Source: Bacteroidota bacterium (GTDB lineage: Bacteria > Bacteroidota > Bacteroidia > Chitinophagales > Saprospiraceae). From it: a stretch of 34,729 nt of DNA. The notes under the pieces are model-generated. The model saw nothing but the letters and a program-made list of their open reading frames with translations, was not told the DNA's origin and did not search any database. Shown here piece by piece: positions 1-7,378 of the stretch (the first letter of the stretch is position 1; every line of letters starts with the position of its first letter). The stretch lies in NCBI GenBank assembly GCA_029557915.1, contig JAKQHS010000161.1, positions 1-34,729 on the forward strand, given 5' to 3'. The position numbers were made by a program, and so were the translations under genes.

Positions 1-723
1 ATTGATCTGGGTCAGCCATTTGCGGATATTATAGGTGTAGTCAACGGATTGACCATAGTTTCCTCCTGAATAGGCTAACTGCTTTTGCGACAGCTCATCC
101 CTTTCATTATAGCTTTGGTTGGAGATTTTTTGTTCGGCCTGGGTACCTATTTTATGAAAGGTCTCCACCAGCCTACCCGCATGGTCGTATTCAAAGCGCT
201 CCGAGATCAGGGTCCGGGTCGTATTGTTCATATGGGACCTTTGGGTCTTCCTCAGCCTTCCGGGAAAATCATATTTCAGCCAGGTCGTATCGGTATAGCC
301 CAACTGCTGAAGGCTTTGTTTCTGGATTTCCCTGCCCTCGATATCATAGAAGATAATGTCATCCATCCAGCTGGAGGGCGCCGTTCCGTTTTGGTTGAGC
401 CTTCCGTTTTTGGACCGGGTGAGTTTGCCTTTTACCCAAGGATAATTTGAACTTAAATAATCGGCATATCCACCCCGGTAGGTGGCATCATTGCTGCCGT
501 TATCCTCCCAGTCGTAATCATCGTAATAATTGACAGTATAGACCTCGATGGAAGAGGTGGGGAAAGCCTTTGAAGTATAAAAATGGCCCGAGGTAGTCGC
601 AGTTTCATACAAGGAATCCGAAACAGAAGGATTGGAAATGGTCGTATGTTTTCCCGTGAGGATCACCCGTCCTAAGATATCGTATTTGGTGAATATCCGG
701 GAGTTATTCGGATATGGGAAGTG
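1..723 (-). pseudogene. RHS/YD-repeat protein fragment, 5' end missing, 3' end cut by window
   Basis: The reverse strand is open from 723 to the window edge and encodes about 241 residues of RHS/YD-repeat type protein. Repeats of the form YDxxGR are visible: KYDILGRVI near the beginning, FYDIEGREI, KYDFPGRLR, EYDHAGRLVE and later SYNERDELSQ. The segment IEVYTVNYYDDYDW is typical of the middle part of long Bacteroidota RHS proteins. No signal peptide or N-terminal domain precedes it: a TGA stop (724-726) sits one codon before the readable RHS frame, and the next gene begins only 31 bp beyond. No ATG occurs in the first 100 or so codons. This suggests a displaced 3' part of a much larger gene (these proteins usually exceed 1,000 residues) or a silent cassette. 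A frameshift from an upstream part is unlikely because the upstream DNA belongs to the uspA-like gene. Confidence 0.7.
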
Positions 724-754
724 TCACAGTTCGAAATCAAACGGGGTCAGATGA

Positions 755-1597
755 TCAGTTCAACTCCGCATGCGTCGTTTTATTAAACGCCAGCATCGGG
801 ATGTGGTTCTGATAGGCCATTTGTCGGGTCACGCCCGTATCGAATAATTTTTCATAAAACTCGAGCTTGTGCGTAAACAAGGCCACCAGGTCGGCCTTTT
901 TATGGGTCACAAAATGATCGATGGCTTCCGCGATATGGGATCCCCGGGCGGTATGGAATTCAAGGTGGGTGCCGGGCACGAGTTTCTCCAGGGTGGCCAG
1001 GATGCTTTCCACCTGTATTTTTTCGTGCTTGCCGTCGCGGATCACATGCAGGATGTGCAATTTCGCGCCAAACCACCGGGCCAACTTGCTCATTTGATCC
1101 ATTTCCGTGGCCAGGTGATTCATGTCGGTGGCATAGACGATGTCCTGAAGTCCCTCGAAGGAGGCGTTTGCGGGCACCACGATCACGGGTATCCTGCTCT
1201 CGTTGATCACGGTCACGGCATTGGAACCCACCAGCGCTTTTTTCAGTCCGTCCGCGCCTCCGCTGCCCATCACGATCAGGTCGATATGCTGTTTTTCGGC
1301 GTATTCATCGATGGCCTTCCGGAGCGAATTGCCCACCTTGTTGACCAGGCGGATTTTTAATTTATTCCCGCCCAGGGCGGAAAGCTCCCGGACCAGGTCC
1401 CGGCCATCTTCTTCTGCGGCCCGGTCCATCTCCGTTTCCAGTTTGTGCATATTGATCAGGGCATGGCTGGCGGGATTCACCCCTTTCACATGCAGGAGAT
1501 GGATTCGTATATCCTGATTGGCGATCAACCTGACCGCATACCGGGCGGCCACCCGGGACAGTTCAGAAAAGTCTGTGGGAACGAGTATGTTTTTCAT
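755..1597 (-). CDS. Universal stress protein, tandem UspA domains
   Basis: A 280-residue cytosolic protein built of two UspA domains. Domain 1 (about 1-145) starts MKNILVPTDFSE and contains the ATP-binding signature G-2x-G-9x-G-S as GSGG, nine residues, then GSNAV, so this half should bind ATP. Domain 2 (about 150-275, from DIVYATDMNH) keeps the fold pattern (LHILHV, ADLVALF) but the glycine signature is replaced by THKLEFYEKLFDTG, so it probably does not bind nucleotide in the usual way. Tandem Usp proteins of this length are common in Bacteroidota and are linked to stress and starvation survival. The gene is divergent from a Ca2+-type P-ATPase, and a good promoter lies 30 bp upstream (TTTG, 20 bp, TATTTTTG). 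The exact stress signal cannot be read from sequence. Confidence 0.93.
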   Translation of the reverse strand: MKNILVPTDFSELSRVAARYAVRLIANQDIRIHLLHVKGVNPASHALINMHKLETEMDRAAEEDGRDLVRELSALGGNKLKIRLVNKVGNSLRKAIDEYAEKQHIDLIVMGSGGADGLKKALVGSNAVTVINESRIPVIVVPANASFEGLQDIVYATDMNHLATEMDQMSKLARWFGAKLHILHVIRDGKHEKIQVESILATLEKLVPGTHLEFHTARGSHIAEAIDHFVTHKKADLVALFTHKLEFYEKLFDTGVTRQMAYQNHIPMLAFNKTTHAELN

Positions 1598-1627
1598 TTT
1601 TAAACGGTATAAACATCCTTATTCCGG

Positions 1628-1659
1628 CAAAAATACCAGATGACCCGTCTCAGGGCAAA
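1628..1659 (-). promoter_or_regulatory. Bacteroidota-type promoter of the uspA-like gene
   Basis: On the reverse strand TTTG (1659-1656) is followed after 20 bp by TATTTTTG (1635-1628), matching the Bacteroidota -33 TTG / -7 TAnnTTTG consensus. The ATG follows 30 nt later, giving a leader of roughly 23 nt. Confidence 0.6.
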
Positions 1660-1748
1660 CGATGATGAAGGTCACGGCAAGCTATGGGACTTTGGAAGAC
1701 CTTGAAGAATATCGGGAATGATGTTTATTTTAACCATGCCAGCCGTCC

Positions 1749-4334
1749 ATGAATTTTCACCTCAAATCGATCGAAGACTGCCTCGACCACTTCCAATCCG
1801 GACCTCAAGGGTTGAGCGCTGAAGAAGCCGCCCTCCGGCTGAAGGAATTTGGACCTAACCGCCTGGTGGAAACCAAAAAAAAGCCGGCCTGGCTGCTCTT
1901 CCTCAGACAGTTCATGGATTTTATGATCCTGGTCCTGATCCTGGCCGCCGGTATTTCGGCTTTTCTGGGCGACCTCATCGACACCATCATCATCCTGGTC
2001 ATCGTCCTGCTCAATGCCATAGTGGGTTTCGTGCAGGAATACCGCGCCGAAAAAGCCATAGATGCCCTCAAAAAAATGGCCACCATCCAGGCCCAGGTCC
2101 TGAGGGACGGCGCGCCCGTCAAAATTTCTTCGGAGGGCCTCGTGCCGGGCGATATCGTCCTCCTCCAGGCAGGCAACGCCGTACCCGCAGATCTGAGGTT
2201 GATCGAGTCTCACAGCCTTAAAATCAACGAATCGGCACTCACCGGGGAGTCGGTCGCCGTGGATAAATCGCTGGCCCCCATCCCCGGCGACAACATCCCG
2301 CTCGGTGATCGCCTCAACATGGCTTATAAAAGCACCCTGGTCACCAATGGCCGGGGCAAAGGCCTGGTGGTCGCTACCGCCATGAAGACCGAAATAGGCC
2401 GGATCGCCGGCCTGCTCCAGGAGGAAGATGCGGCCACCCCCCTTCAGAAACGCATGACTGATTTCAGCCGGAAGCTTTCTTACCTCATACTGCTCATCTG
2501 TTTCCTGCTCTTTGGCATTGGCCTCCTGCGGGGAGAAGACCCCCTCCAGATGATGCTGCTTTCCATCAGTCTGGCCGTGGCCGCCATACCGGAAGCCCTG
2601 CCGGCCCTGATCACCATTGCCCTGGCAAAAGGGGCCAACCGGATGGCCAGGCAAAACGCGCTGATCCGGAACCTCCCTTCCGTTGAAACCCTGGGTTCTG
2701 TAAATTATATCTGCTCCGACAAAACAGGGACCCTCACCCTGAATAAAATGACGGTGATCCATATCCACAAACCGGATGGGGTGCCCGAAACTGAAAAGGA
2801 TCTGAATTATCTGGACCTGGCCATGGCCCTCAACCAGGATGTCCAGGAAGACGGAAACAAACAGCAGATGAGCGGCGATCCCACCGAAATCGCCCTCCTT
2901 GAATATTTTAATAAAATGAAAGGACCCGGGGTGTACGAAAACTGCGTCAACCGTTTTCCCCGGGTAGCCGAACTCCCTTTTGATTCGGAACGGAAGTGCA
3001 TGTCCACCATTCACCGGATGGATGAAGGCTATCTCGTTTTTACCAAAGGCGCGGTCGAATCCATAACGGCCCGATTGCATCCTGAAAGCCCGGAAATTCC
3101 GCCCCTGGCTGATGAATGGTCCCGGGAAGGCTTGCGGGTCCTGGCTTTTGCCTATCGCATCCTGCCCTCCTTGCCGGCGGGGGACGAACTGGATAGCCTG
3201 GAGCATCAAATGCATTTTTTAGGAATGGCCGGCATGATTGACCCGCCCAGGGAAGAGGCCAAAATTGCGATCGGGCAATGCAAGACGGCGGGCATCCATA
3301 CCGTGATGATTACCGGGGACCATCCGGAAACTGCTGCGGCGATTGCCCGCCAGATTGGCCTGGCGGACGGCCCCCTGCAGGTCATGCACGGCACCGAGCT
3401 GGAACAACTTCCCGAGCAGGAATTTGCGCGTCGCGCGGAACACATTCAGGTCTATGCGCGGGTAAACCCGGAACAAAAACTGAAAATCGTAAAAGCCCTG
3501 CAGGCAGGCCATAATTATATCGCCATGACGGGGGATGGAGTAAACGACGCCCCCTCGCTTAAAGCGGCCAATATCGGGGTGGCCATGGGCATCAACGGAA
3601 CAGATGTCAGCAAGGAAGCGGCGGACATGATTTTGCTCGACGATAATTTCGCCACGATCGTCAAGGCCGTCCGGGAAGGCCGGAGGATCTATGACAATAT
3701 CCGGAAATTTGTAAAATATATCCTGACCTGCAATGGGGCCGAGATCTGGACCATCTTCCTGGCCCCGCTGATCGGCCTGCCCATCCCCCTCCTGGCCATT
3801 CATATTTTATGGATCAACCTGGTGACCGATGGATTGCCCGGACTCGCCCTGGCCAGTGAAAAAGCGGAACGCGATATCATGACCCTCCCGCCCCGGAGGG
3901 CCGAGGAAAGCCTGTTTTCAGGAGGCGCCGGGTATCATATTGCCTGGGTGGGCCTGCTTATGGCGGGCATCACCCTGGGCGTACAATCCTGGGCGATCTC
4001 CCGGGAACTTCCACACTGGCAAACCATGGTCTTCACGGTCCTTTCCCTTTCACAACTGGGTCATGTGCTTGCCGTCCGCAGCGAGCGCGAATTCCTGTAC
4101 AGCCAGGGCCTCTTTTCCAACCGGCCCTTGCTCACCGCCGTATTTTTTACTTTCCTGCTTCAGCTTGCAATTATATATCTCCCGGCGGCCAATGAAATAT
4201 TCCGGACCCAAGCCCTCACCATTAAAGAACTGGCCATCTGTATCGGACTGTCCGCGATCGTCTTCCACGCGGTGGAACTGGAGAAATGGATCAAACAAAG
4301 AAACAGGAGGCGACCATCCGGTGGGTATTCTTAG
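1749..4334 (+). CDS. Calcium-type cation-transporting P-type ATPase (P2A, SERCA-like)
   Basis: An 861-residue inner-membrane pump that should export Ca2+ (possibly Mn2+) at the cost of ATP. All core motifs are intact: actuator TGES at 165-168, phosphorylation site DKTGT with Asp324, and the hinge TGDGVNDAP beginning at Thr594. Calcium-site residues of SERCA pumps are matched: PEALP in M4 (Glu of site II), CNGAE in M5 (Asn and Glu) and NLVTDGLP in M6 (Asn and Asp). The N-terminal cation-ATPase domain (about 1-70) and a C-terminal group of membrane helices (about 700-850) are present, so the length is normal for a bacterial P2A pump. Divergent from the uspA-like gene across 151 bp, and followed by an abrupt fall in G+C at the next cassette. 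Na+/K+ or H+ specificity is less likely given the acidic residues in M4-M6. Confidence 0.95.
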   Translation: MNFHLKSIEDCLDHFQSGPQGLSAEEAALRLKEFGPNRLVETKKKPAWLLFLRQFMDFMILVLILAAGISAFLGDLIDTIIILVIVLLNAIVGFVQEYRAEKAIDALKKMATIQAQVLRDGAPVKISSEGLVPGDIVLLQAGNAVPADLRLIESHSLKINESALTGESVAVDKSLAPIPGDNIPLGDRLNMAYKSTLVTNGRGKGLVVATAMKTEIGRIAGLLQEEDAATPLQKRMTDFSRKLSYLILLICFLLFGIGLLRGEDPLQMMLLSISLAVAAIPEALPALITIALAKGANRMARQNALIRNLPSVETLGSVNYICSDKTGTLTLNKMTVIHIHKPDGVPETEKDLNYLDLAMALNQDVQEDGNKQQMSGDPTEIALLEYFNKMKGPGVYENCVNRFPRVAELPFDSERKCMSTIHRMDEGYLVFTKGAVESITARLHPESPEIPPLADEWSREGLRVLAFAYRILPSLPAGDELDSLEHQMHFLGMAGMIDPPREEAKIAIGQCKTAGIHTVMITGDHPETAAAIARQIGLADGPLQVMHGTELEQLPEQEFARRAEHIQVYARVNPEQKLKIVKALQAGHNYIAMTGDGVNDAPSLKAANIGVAMGINGTDVSKEAADMILLDDNFATIVKAVREGRRIYDNIRKFVKYILTCNGAEIWTIFLAPLIGLPIPLLAIHILWINLVTDGLPGLALASEKAERDIMTLPPRRAEESLFSGGAGYHIAWVGLLMAGITLGVQSWAISRELPHWQTMVFTVLSLSQLGHVLAVRSEREFLYSQGLFSNRPLLTAVFFTFLLQLAIIYLPAANEIFRTQALTIKELAICIGLSAIVFHAVELEKWIKQRNRRRPSGGYS

Positions 4335-4396
4335 AAAAAATGAATTTTTACAGAAAAAGTACTTTATTGAATATCAGCCACTTACCATTTAGAGGA

Positions 4397-4404
4397 TAAC
4401 TTTG
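4397..4404 (+). promoter_or_regulatory. Candidate -7 box of the three-gene cassette
   Basis: TAACTTTG matches TAnnTTTG, 83 bp upstream of the ATG at 4488. The nearest upstream TTG (4367-4369) is 27 bp away, longer than the usual spacer, so the -33 element is uncertain. Confidence 0.35.
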
Positions 4405-4487
4405 AAAATATAACCACATATTAACAAGGAAGTTTTGCAATTTTAATCCTCTTTTTAAACACAAGCTCGCACCTTTTAAATGTTCTT

Positions 4488-5228
4488 ATGAGTCTTCAGA
4501 AACTCAAAAATGCCCCATTAAAAGAAGTAATCTTTGAGCTACATTGGCAACAAACAATTGAATTATCCGGGTTTCCTTCTGATCCAGGTTTTGAATTTGC
4601 TGTCGGACGATTTGCAGAAATCCTTAAACCTGATTTCCCAGTACATCGAAAGTTACCAGTAGCGGATGCTCCTATAAAATTTATCGGAGTACCCTTGCAC
4701 CAATATTGGAAGGGGGAGATGACCTACCCGGTCATCCAACATGGTCAATGTATGCTCGCGGTTAATGAAGTCGAACATGGCTACATATGGAGTGAAAGTT
4801 TTAGACCATTAATTTTAGACAGCATTAATAAACTGATGCAAAGCTATGAAGGGACATTAAATTTCAACAAGGTAATCCTTAAATACATTGATGCTGTTGA
4901 TTTAGATGAAATAAGTCCGCACGACTTCATAAGCCAAAATTTACAAACCCGAATATTAAATGATTATCCAATTGCCGGCAAATTTCTCGATACACAATTG
5001 GTCCAGGCCTTTGAATTGGAAGACAGCTCAATAATGAGATTAAGCATAGCCACTGGAAAAAATAATAAAACCCAAAAAAAAGTTGTCATTTGGACCACGG
5101 AGGTAGAAAAGAATAAATCGTTAAACCTCGATGAAATTTATTGGTGGATAGACCATGCGCACACACATACCTCTGACATGTTTAAAAGAATGTTAAATCC
5201 TGAATATTATGCAAGTCTCGACAGATAG
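4488..5228 (+). CDS. TIGR04255-like protein, first gene of a three-gene cassette
   Basis: A 246-residue soluble protein without signal peptide or membrane segment. The opening LKNAPLKEVIFELHW resembles the N-terminal signature of the sporadically distributed TIGR04255 family (pattern n-x-P-i-x-E-a-x-f-e), and the length (about 250) fits. No catalytic motif can be recognised and the function of the family is unknown. The gene is AT-rich with a codon choice unlike the neighbouring ATPase, consistent with transfer. Its last 20 bp overlap the next gene and the third gene overlaps the second by ATGA, so the three are probably translated together. Family assignment is from pattern memory and should be tested by profile search. 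Confidence 0.75.
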   Translation: MSLQKLKNAPLKEVIFELHWQQTIELSGFPSDPGFEFAVGRFAEILKPDFPVHRKLPVADAPIKFIGVPLHQYWKGEMTYPVIQHGQCMLAVNEVEHGYIWSESFRPLILDSINKLMQSYEGTLNFNKVILKYIDAVDLDEISPHDFISQNLQTRILNDYPIAGKFLDTQLVQAFELEDSSIMRLSIATGKNNKTQKKVVIWTTEVEKNKSLNLDEIYWWIDHAHTHTSDMFKRMLNPEYYASLDR

Positions 5229-5685
5229 TTATAGTATTAATCCACCAATTTGGGGAGCCTCCACCCAGAATTTTAATAATTGGTTGCCTCGCTATCTTGA
5301 ACCTGATTCCAGCACTACGATCAATTGGGGCATCCCCATTGGAATTAATGACAAAATTCATTCGCTACTGGAGGAATATAAAAATTTTGAGGCCAACTGG
5401 GACGGGGAAGGAACCGAAGCACCTGACAAAAAAGTTTTAATCTGTGCAACAGCCCTTTTAAGGATTCTAGATAAATTCGGTCAGAAGGTTTTTCATGCTT
5501 CACCAGGCCCAAACAAGGAGATCATGTTGGATTTGCGAAATAACAATCAGTCCAAATCCTTGGAAATTCTATTTTATCCTTCCCGGTCTGTGTATGTAAA
5601 ATTTCAGGATGCCAATAAGCCAATACAAGGGGAATTTAATTTTGAAAAATTGCATGAATTAATGACCTGGTTAAATAATGCATGA
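5209..5685 (+). CDS. Uncharacterised 'NWDG' protein, second gene of cassette
   Basis: A 158-residue soluble protein. Its recognisable feature is EANWDGEGTEAP at about residues 63-74 followed by a helical stretch (ATALLRIL) and then a strand-rich part (GPNKEIMLDL, KSLEILFYP, SVYVKF). This W-D-G-x-x-A/E-P arrangement followed by a predicted beta sheet occurs in many small uncharacterised bacterial proteins; no activity is known to me. The start at 5209 overlaps the preceding gene by 20 bp; a later start is possible because the first 40 residues look poorly ordered. The stop TGA overlaps the ATG of the next gene. The low G+C matches its two partners. Confidence 0.75.
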   Translation: MQVSTDSYSINPPIWGASTQNFNNWLPRYLEPDSSTTINWGIPIGINDKIHSLLEEYKNFEANWDGEGTEAPDKKVLICATALLRILDKFGQKVFHASPGPNKEIMLDLRNNNQSKSLEILFYPSRSVYVKFQDANKPIQGEFNFEKLHELMTWLNNA

Positions 5686-6044
5686 TGTCTGAACGTACAA
5701 TCGTACCAGGTGATGAATGGTTGTATCGAAGGAGCTGGCCTGGAAAAAAGTATATGAATCCTGACGGTTCGGCCACTTCACGCGTTTTCAAGCTTCGTGA
5801 GAAAGACAATGGGGAACTTTCCGTAAATATAAAAAGCCTGACCACCCCCGAAACAACGGTTATCGATCCATCTCAATTTTTGCTTTATGAGATTCATAAT
5901 AAAGTGGTAGAGGAAAACAATCTTTCCACATGGCATGATCCTCTTCCTGAAAATAAAGCCCATGCCGTCATTATCGGAATGGATATCGACGACGATATTA
6001 TTCCTGGGATACTTGCCCGTCGCTCAATAAGAGTTAGAATTTAA
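5682..6044 (+). CDS. Uncharacterised 120-aa protein, third gene of cassette
   Basis: A short soluble protein with the pattern WLYRR near the start, then SRVFKLRE, ELSVNIKSLTTPE, DPLPENKAHAVIIG and an arginine-rich end (LARRSIRVRI). The combination of LYRR, LSV-x-I, TTPE and DPLPxNxAHA is one I associate with a widespread family of small proteins of unknown role, but this is recollection and not a search. There is no signal peptide or membrane helix. The ATG overlaps the stop codon of the preceding gene (ATGA), which strongly suggests translational coupling. The motif set includes conserved Arg, Trp, His and Asp residues, so an enzyme is possible; a toxin or defence role would be speculation. 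Confidence 0.72.
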   Translation: MMSERTIVPGDEWLYRRSWPGKKYMNPDGSATSRVFKLREKDNGELSVNIKSLTTPETTVIDPSQFLLYEIHNKVVEENNLSTWHDPLPENKAHAVIIGMDIDDDIIPGILARRSIRVRI

Positions 6045-6172
6045 CCAGCCCCAAATTATTTAAATCAAGGACACCCGGAATGGGTATTTTGAAGATACTC
6101 CAAAGTCGTTACCAGCTCATCGATTTACCAAGATTTGACGGAAATGACGAAATCTACTGGAACTGATATGCC

Positions 6173-7306
6173 TTATGGCTTCAGCACCAATAACCTCTTT
6201 GTCCCGATCACATGATTTTCATCCTGTTGGAAAATCATAAAATAGGTGCCTTTTTGCAGATGGGTGAAGGAATAATCCATCGTCTTGTTTCCTTCCAGAT
6301 AATGATTTTCGCGCCAGACCTCCTTGCCGATGAGATTGACCAGGCGAAGGGTATAAAGGCCGGGATCATTGATCAGCAGCTCGATGCGGAGGGTGCCGAA
6401 CGTATAAGGATTGGGGAAAAAAAAGAGGTTGGGCTTGAAATCCTCCACTACGATGAGGTCTTTGTAAATGTCCGGGGCTTTGTAGGTGATTTGGTCCGGC
6501 TCCTGCGGGTTCTTATACCGGATGGTGGCCACCGGATCGGGGAATGAAGGACTAAAAAAAAAGGTTTCGCGGAGGGTGTCCGTCCTGAAGATTTTCGGGT
6601 AACGTACAAAACGGGTGACATCCTGCCATTCGAGACCCGCCTTTTTGGTTTCGATGCGGGTGGTCCGGACCGTCATCAGGTCACGGCGCAGGGCGGAATG
6701 CCTGTACAAATGCAAATCCAGGGATACCGGGTCCTGGATTCGCGCCTGCTCCGTCACCGAGGTCATGATTTTAATGGAATCAGGCTGATATGGCAATTGG
6801 TCCCGGAGCGTCTGGGGCAGGTCCGACAAGGTACAGGGATAGATCAATTGATGCCTGGCTTCGGGTAAAATCCCCGGCGTGTAAACGGCTTGCCTGACCG
6901 TCCTTTGCGGGAACCAATATCCGGTAAAACCACGCCCGTCACCGAACAAATCCATTCCTGTGACTCCAATCGATTTTATCGAGTTTTCATCCATCCAATA
7001 AAATTCCTTTGACTGGAAACCGGTTTCCACCCAGGCGTTGGCGCCGCGCAAAGCCATGGGGTCCGCCGCGGCATTTTGGATCATGATTTTGCGGATAAAG
7101 GGAGCCCGCACCCCATTCAGGTCCCAGCGGGTGCTGTCACTCCGGAAGGGCCAGTGCCTTACAGTCTTGGGCAGGTTGTCCTGCATGACCAGCAGGGTAT
7201 CCCCGATTTTTGGCAGAGGAAATACCCGGGCGGACGACTGGGCTTGCAGGAGGCCCAAGCCACAAAGGCAATAAAACAAGCCGGGAAGGAAAAGTCGTCG
7301 GTTCAT
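6173..7306 (-). CDS. Secreted protein with T9SS C-terminal sorting domain
   Basis: From the ATG at 7306 the product is 377 residues: a signal peptide (MNRRLFLPGLFYCLCGLGLL, cleavage near AQS), a body of about 270 residues that I do not recognise, and a type A T9SS sorting domain at the end (FFFPNPYTFGTLRIELL, LYTLRLVNLIGKEVW, KGTYFMIF, final RLLVLKP). An upstream in-frame ATG at 7366 would place 20 residues before the signal peptide, so 7306 is preferred. The product should cross the inner membrane by Sec and the outer membrane by T9SS, and be released or attached to the cell surface. It lies 72 bp downstream of the ABC transporter gene in the same direction and may be read from the same transcript. 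No catalytic motif is visible. Confidence 0.88.
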   Translation of the reverse strand: MNRRLFLPGLFYCLCGLGLLQAQSSARVFPLPKIGDTLLVMQDNLPKTVRHWPFRSDSTRWDLNGVRAPFIRKIMIQNAAADPMALRGANAWVETGFQSKEFYWMDENSIKSIGVTGMDLFGDGRGFTGYWFPQRTVRQAVYTPGILPEARHQLIYPCTLSDLPQTLRDQLPYQPDSIKIMTSVTEQARIQDPVSLDLHLYRHSALRRDLMTVRTTRIETKKAGLEWQDVTRFVRYPKIFRTDTLRETFFFSPSFPDPVATIRYKNPQEPDQITYKAPDIYKDLIVVEDFKPNLFFFPNPYTFGTLRIELLINDPGLYTLRLVNLIGKEVWRENHYLEGNKTMDYSFTHLQKGTYFMIFQQDENHVIGTKRLLVLKP

Positions 7307-7378
7307 GGAAAACTCCATCCCTGCAAACATAAGCCATGGCATGTATTTGCCCTTTTGTGTTAACAATCCGTTGCAAAT

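Noticed and set aside
1725-3215. 496-codon open frame on the reverse strand inside the Ca2+-ATPase gene
   Set aside because: The forward strand encodes a P-type ATPase with every motif intact; the antisense product is Gly/Asp/His-rich with no recognisable domain, as is common opposite GC-rich coding DNA.
6080-6166. 28-codon forward ORF (MGILKILQSRY...) after the three-gene cassette
   Set aside because: No conserved motif or promoter that I can see; too short to support as a fourth cassette gene, though a degraded remnant is possible.
7307-7366. 20-residue N-terminal extension of the T9SS-secreted protein
   Set aside because: It would bury the signal peptide that starts at MNRRLFLPG; the ATG at 7306 is better.
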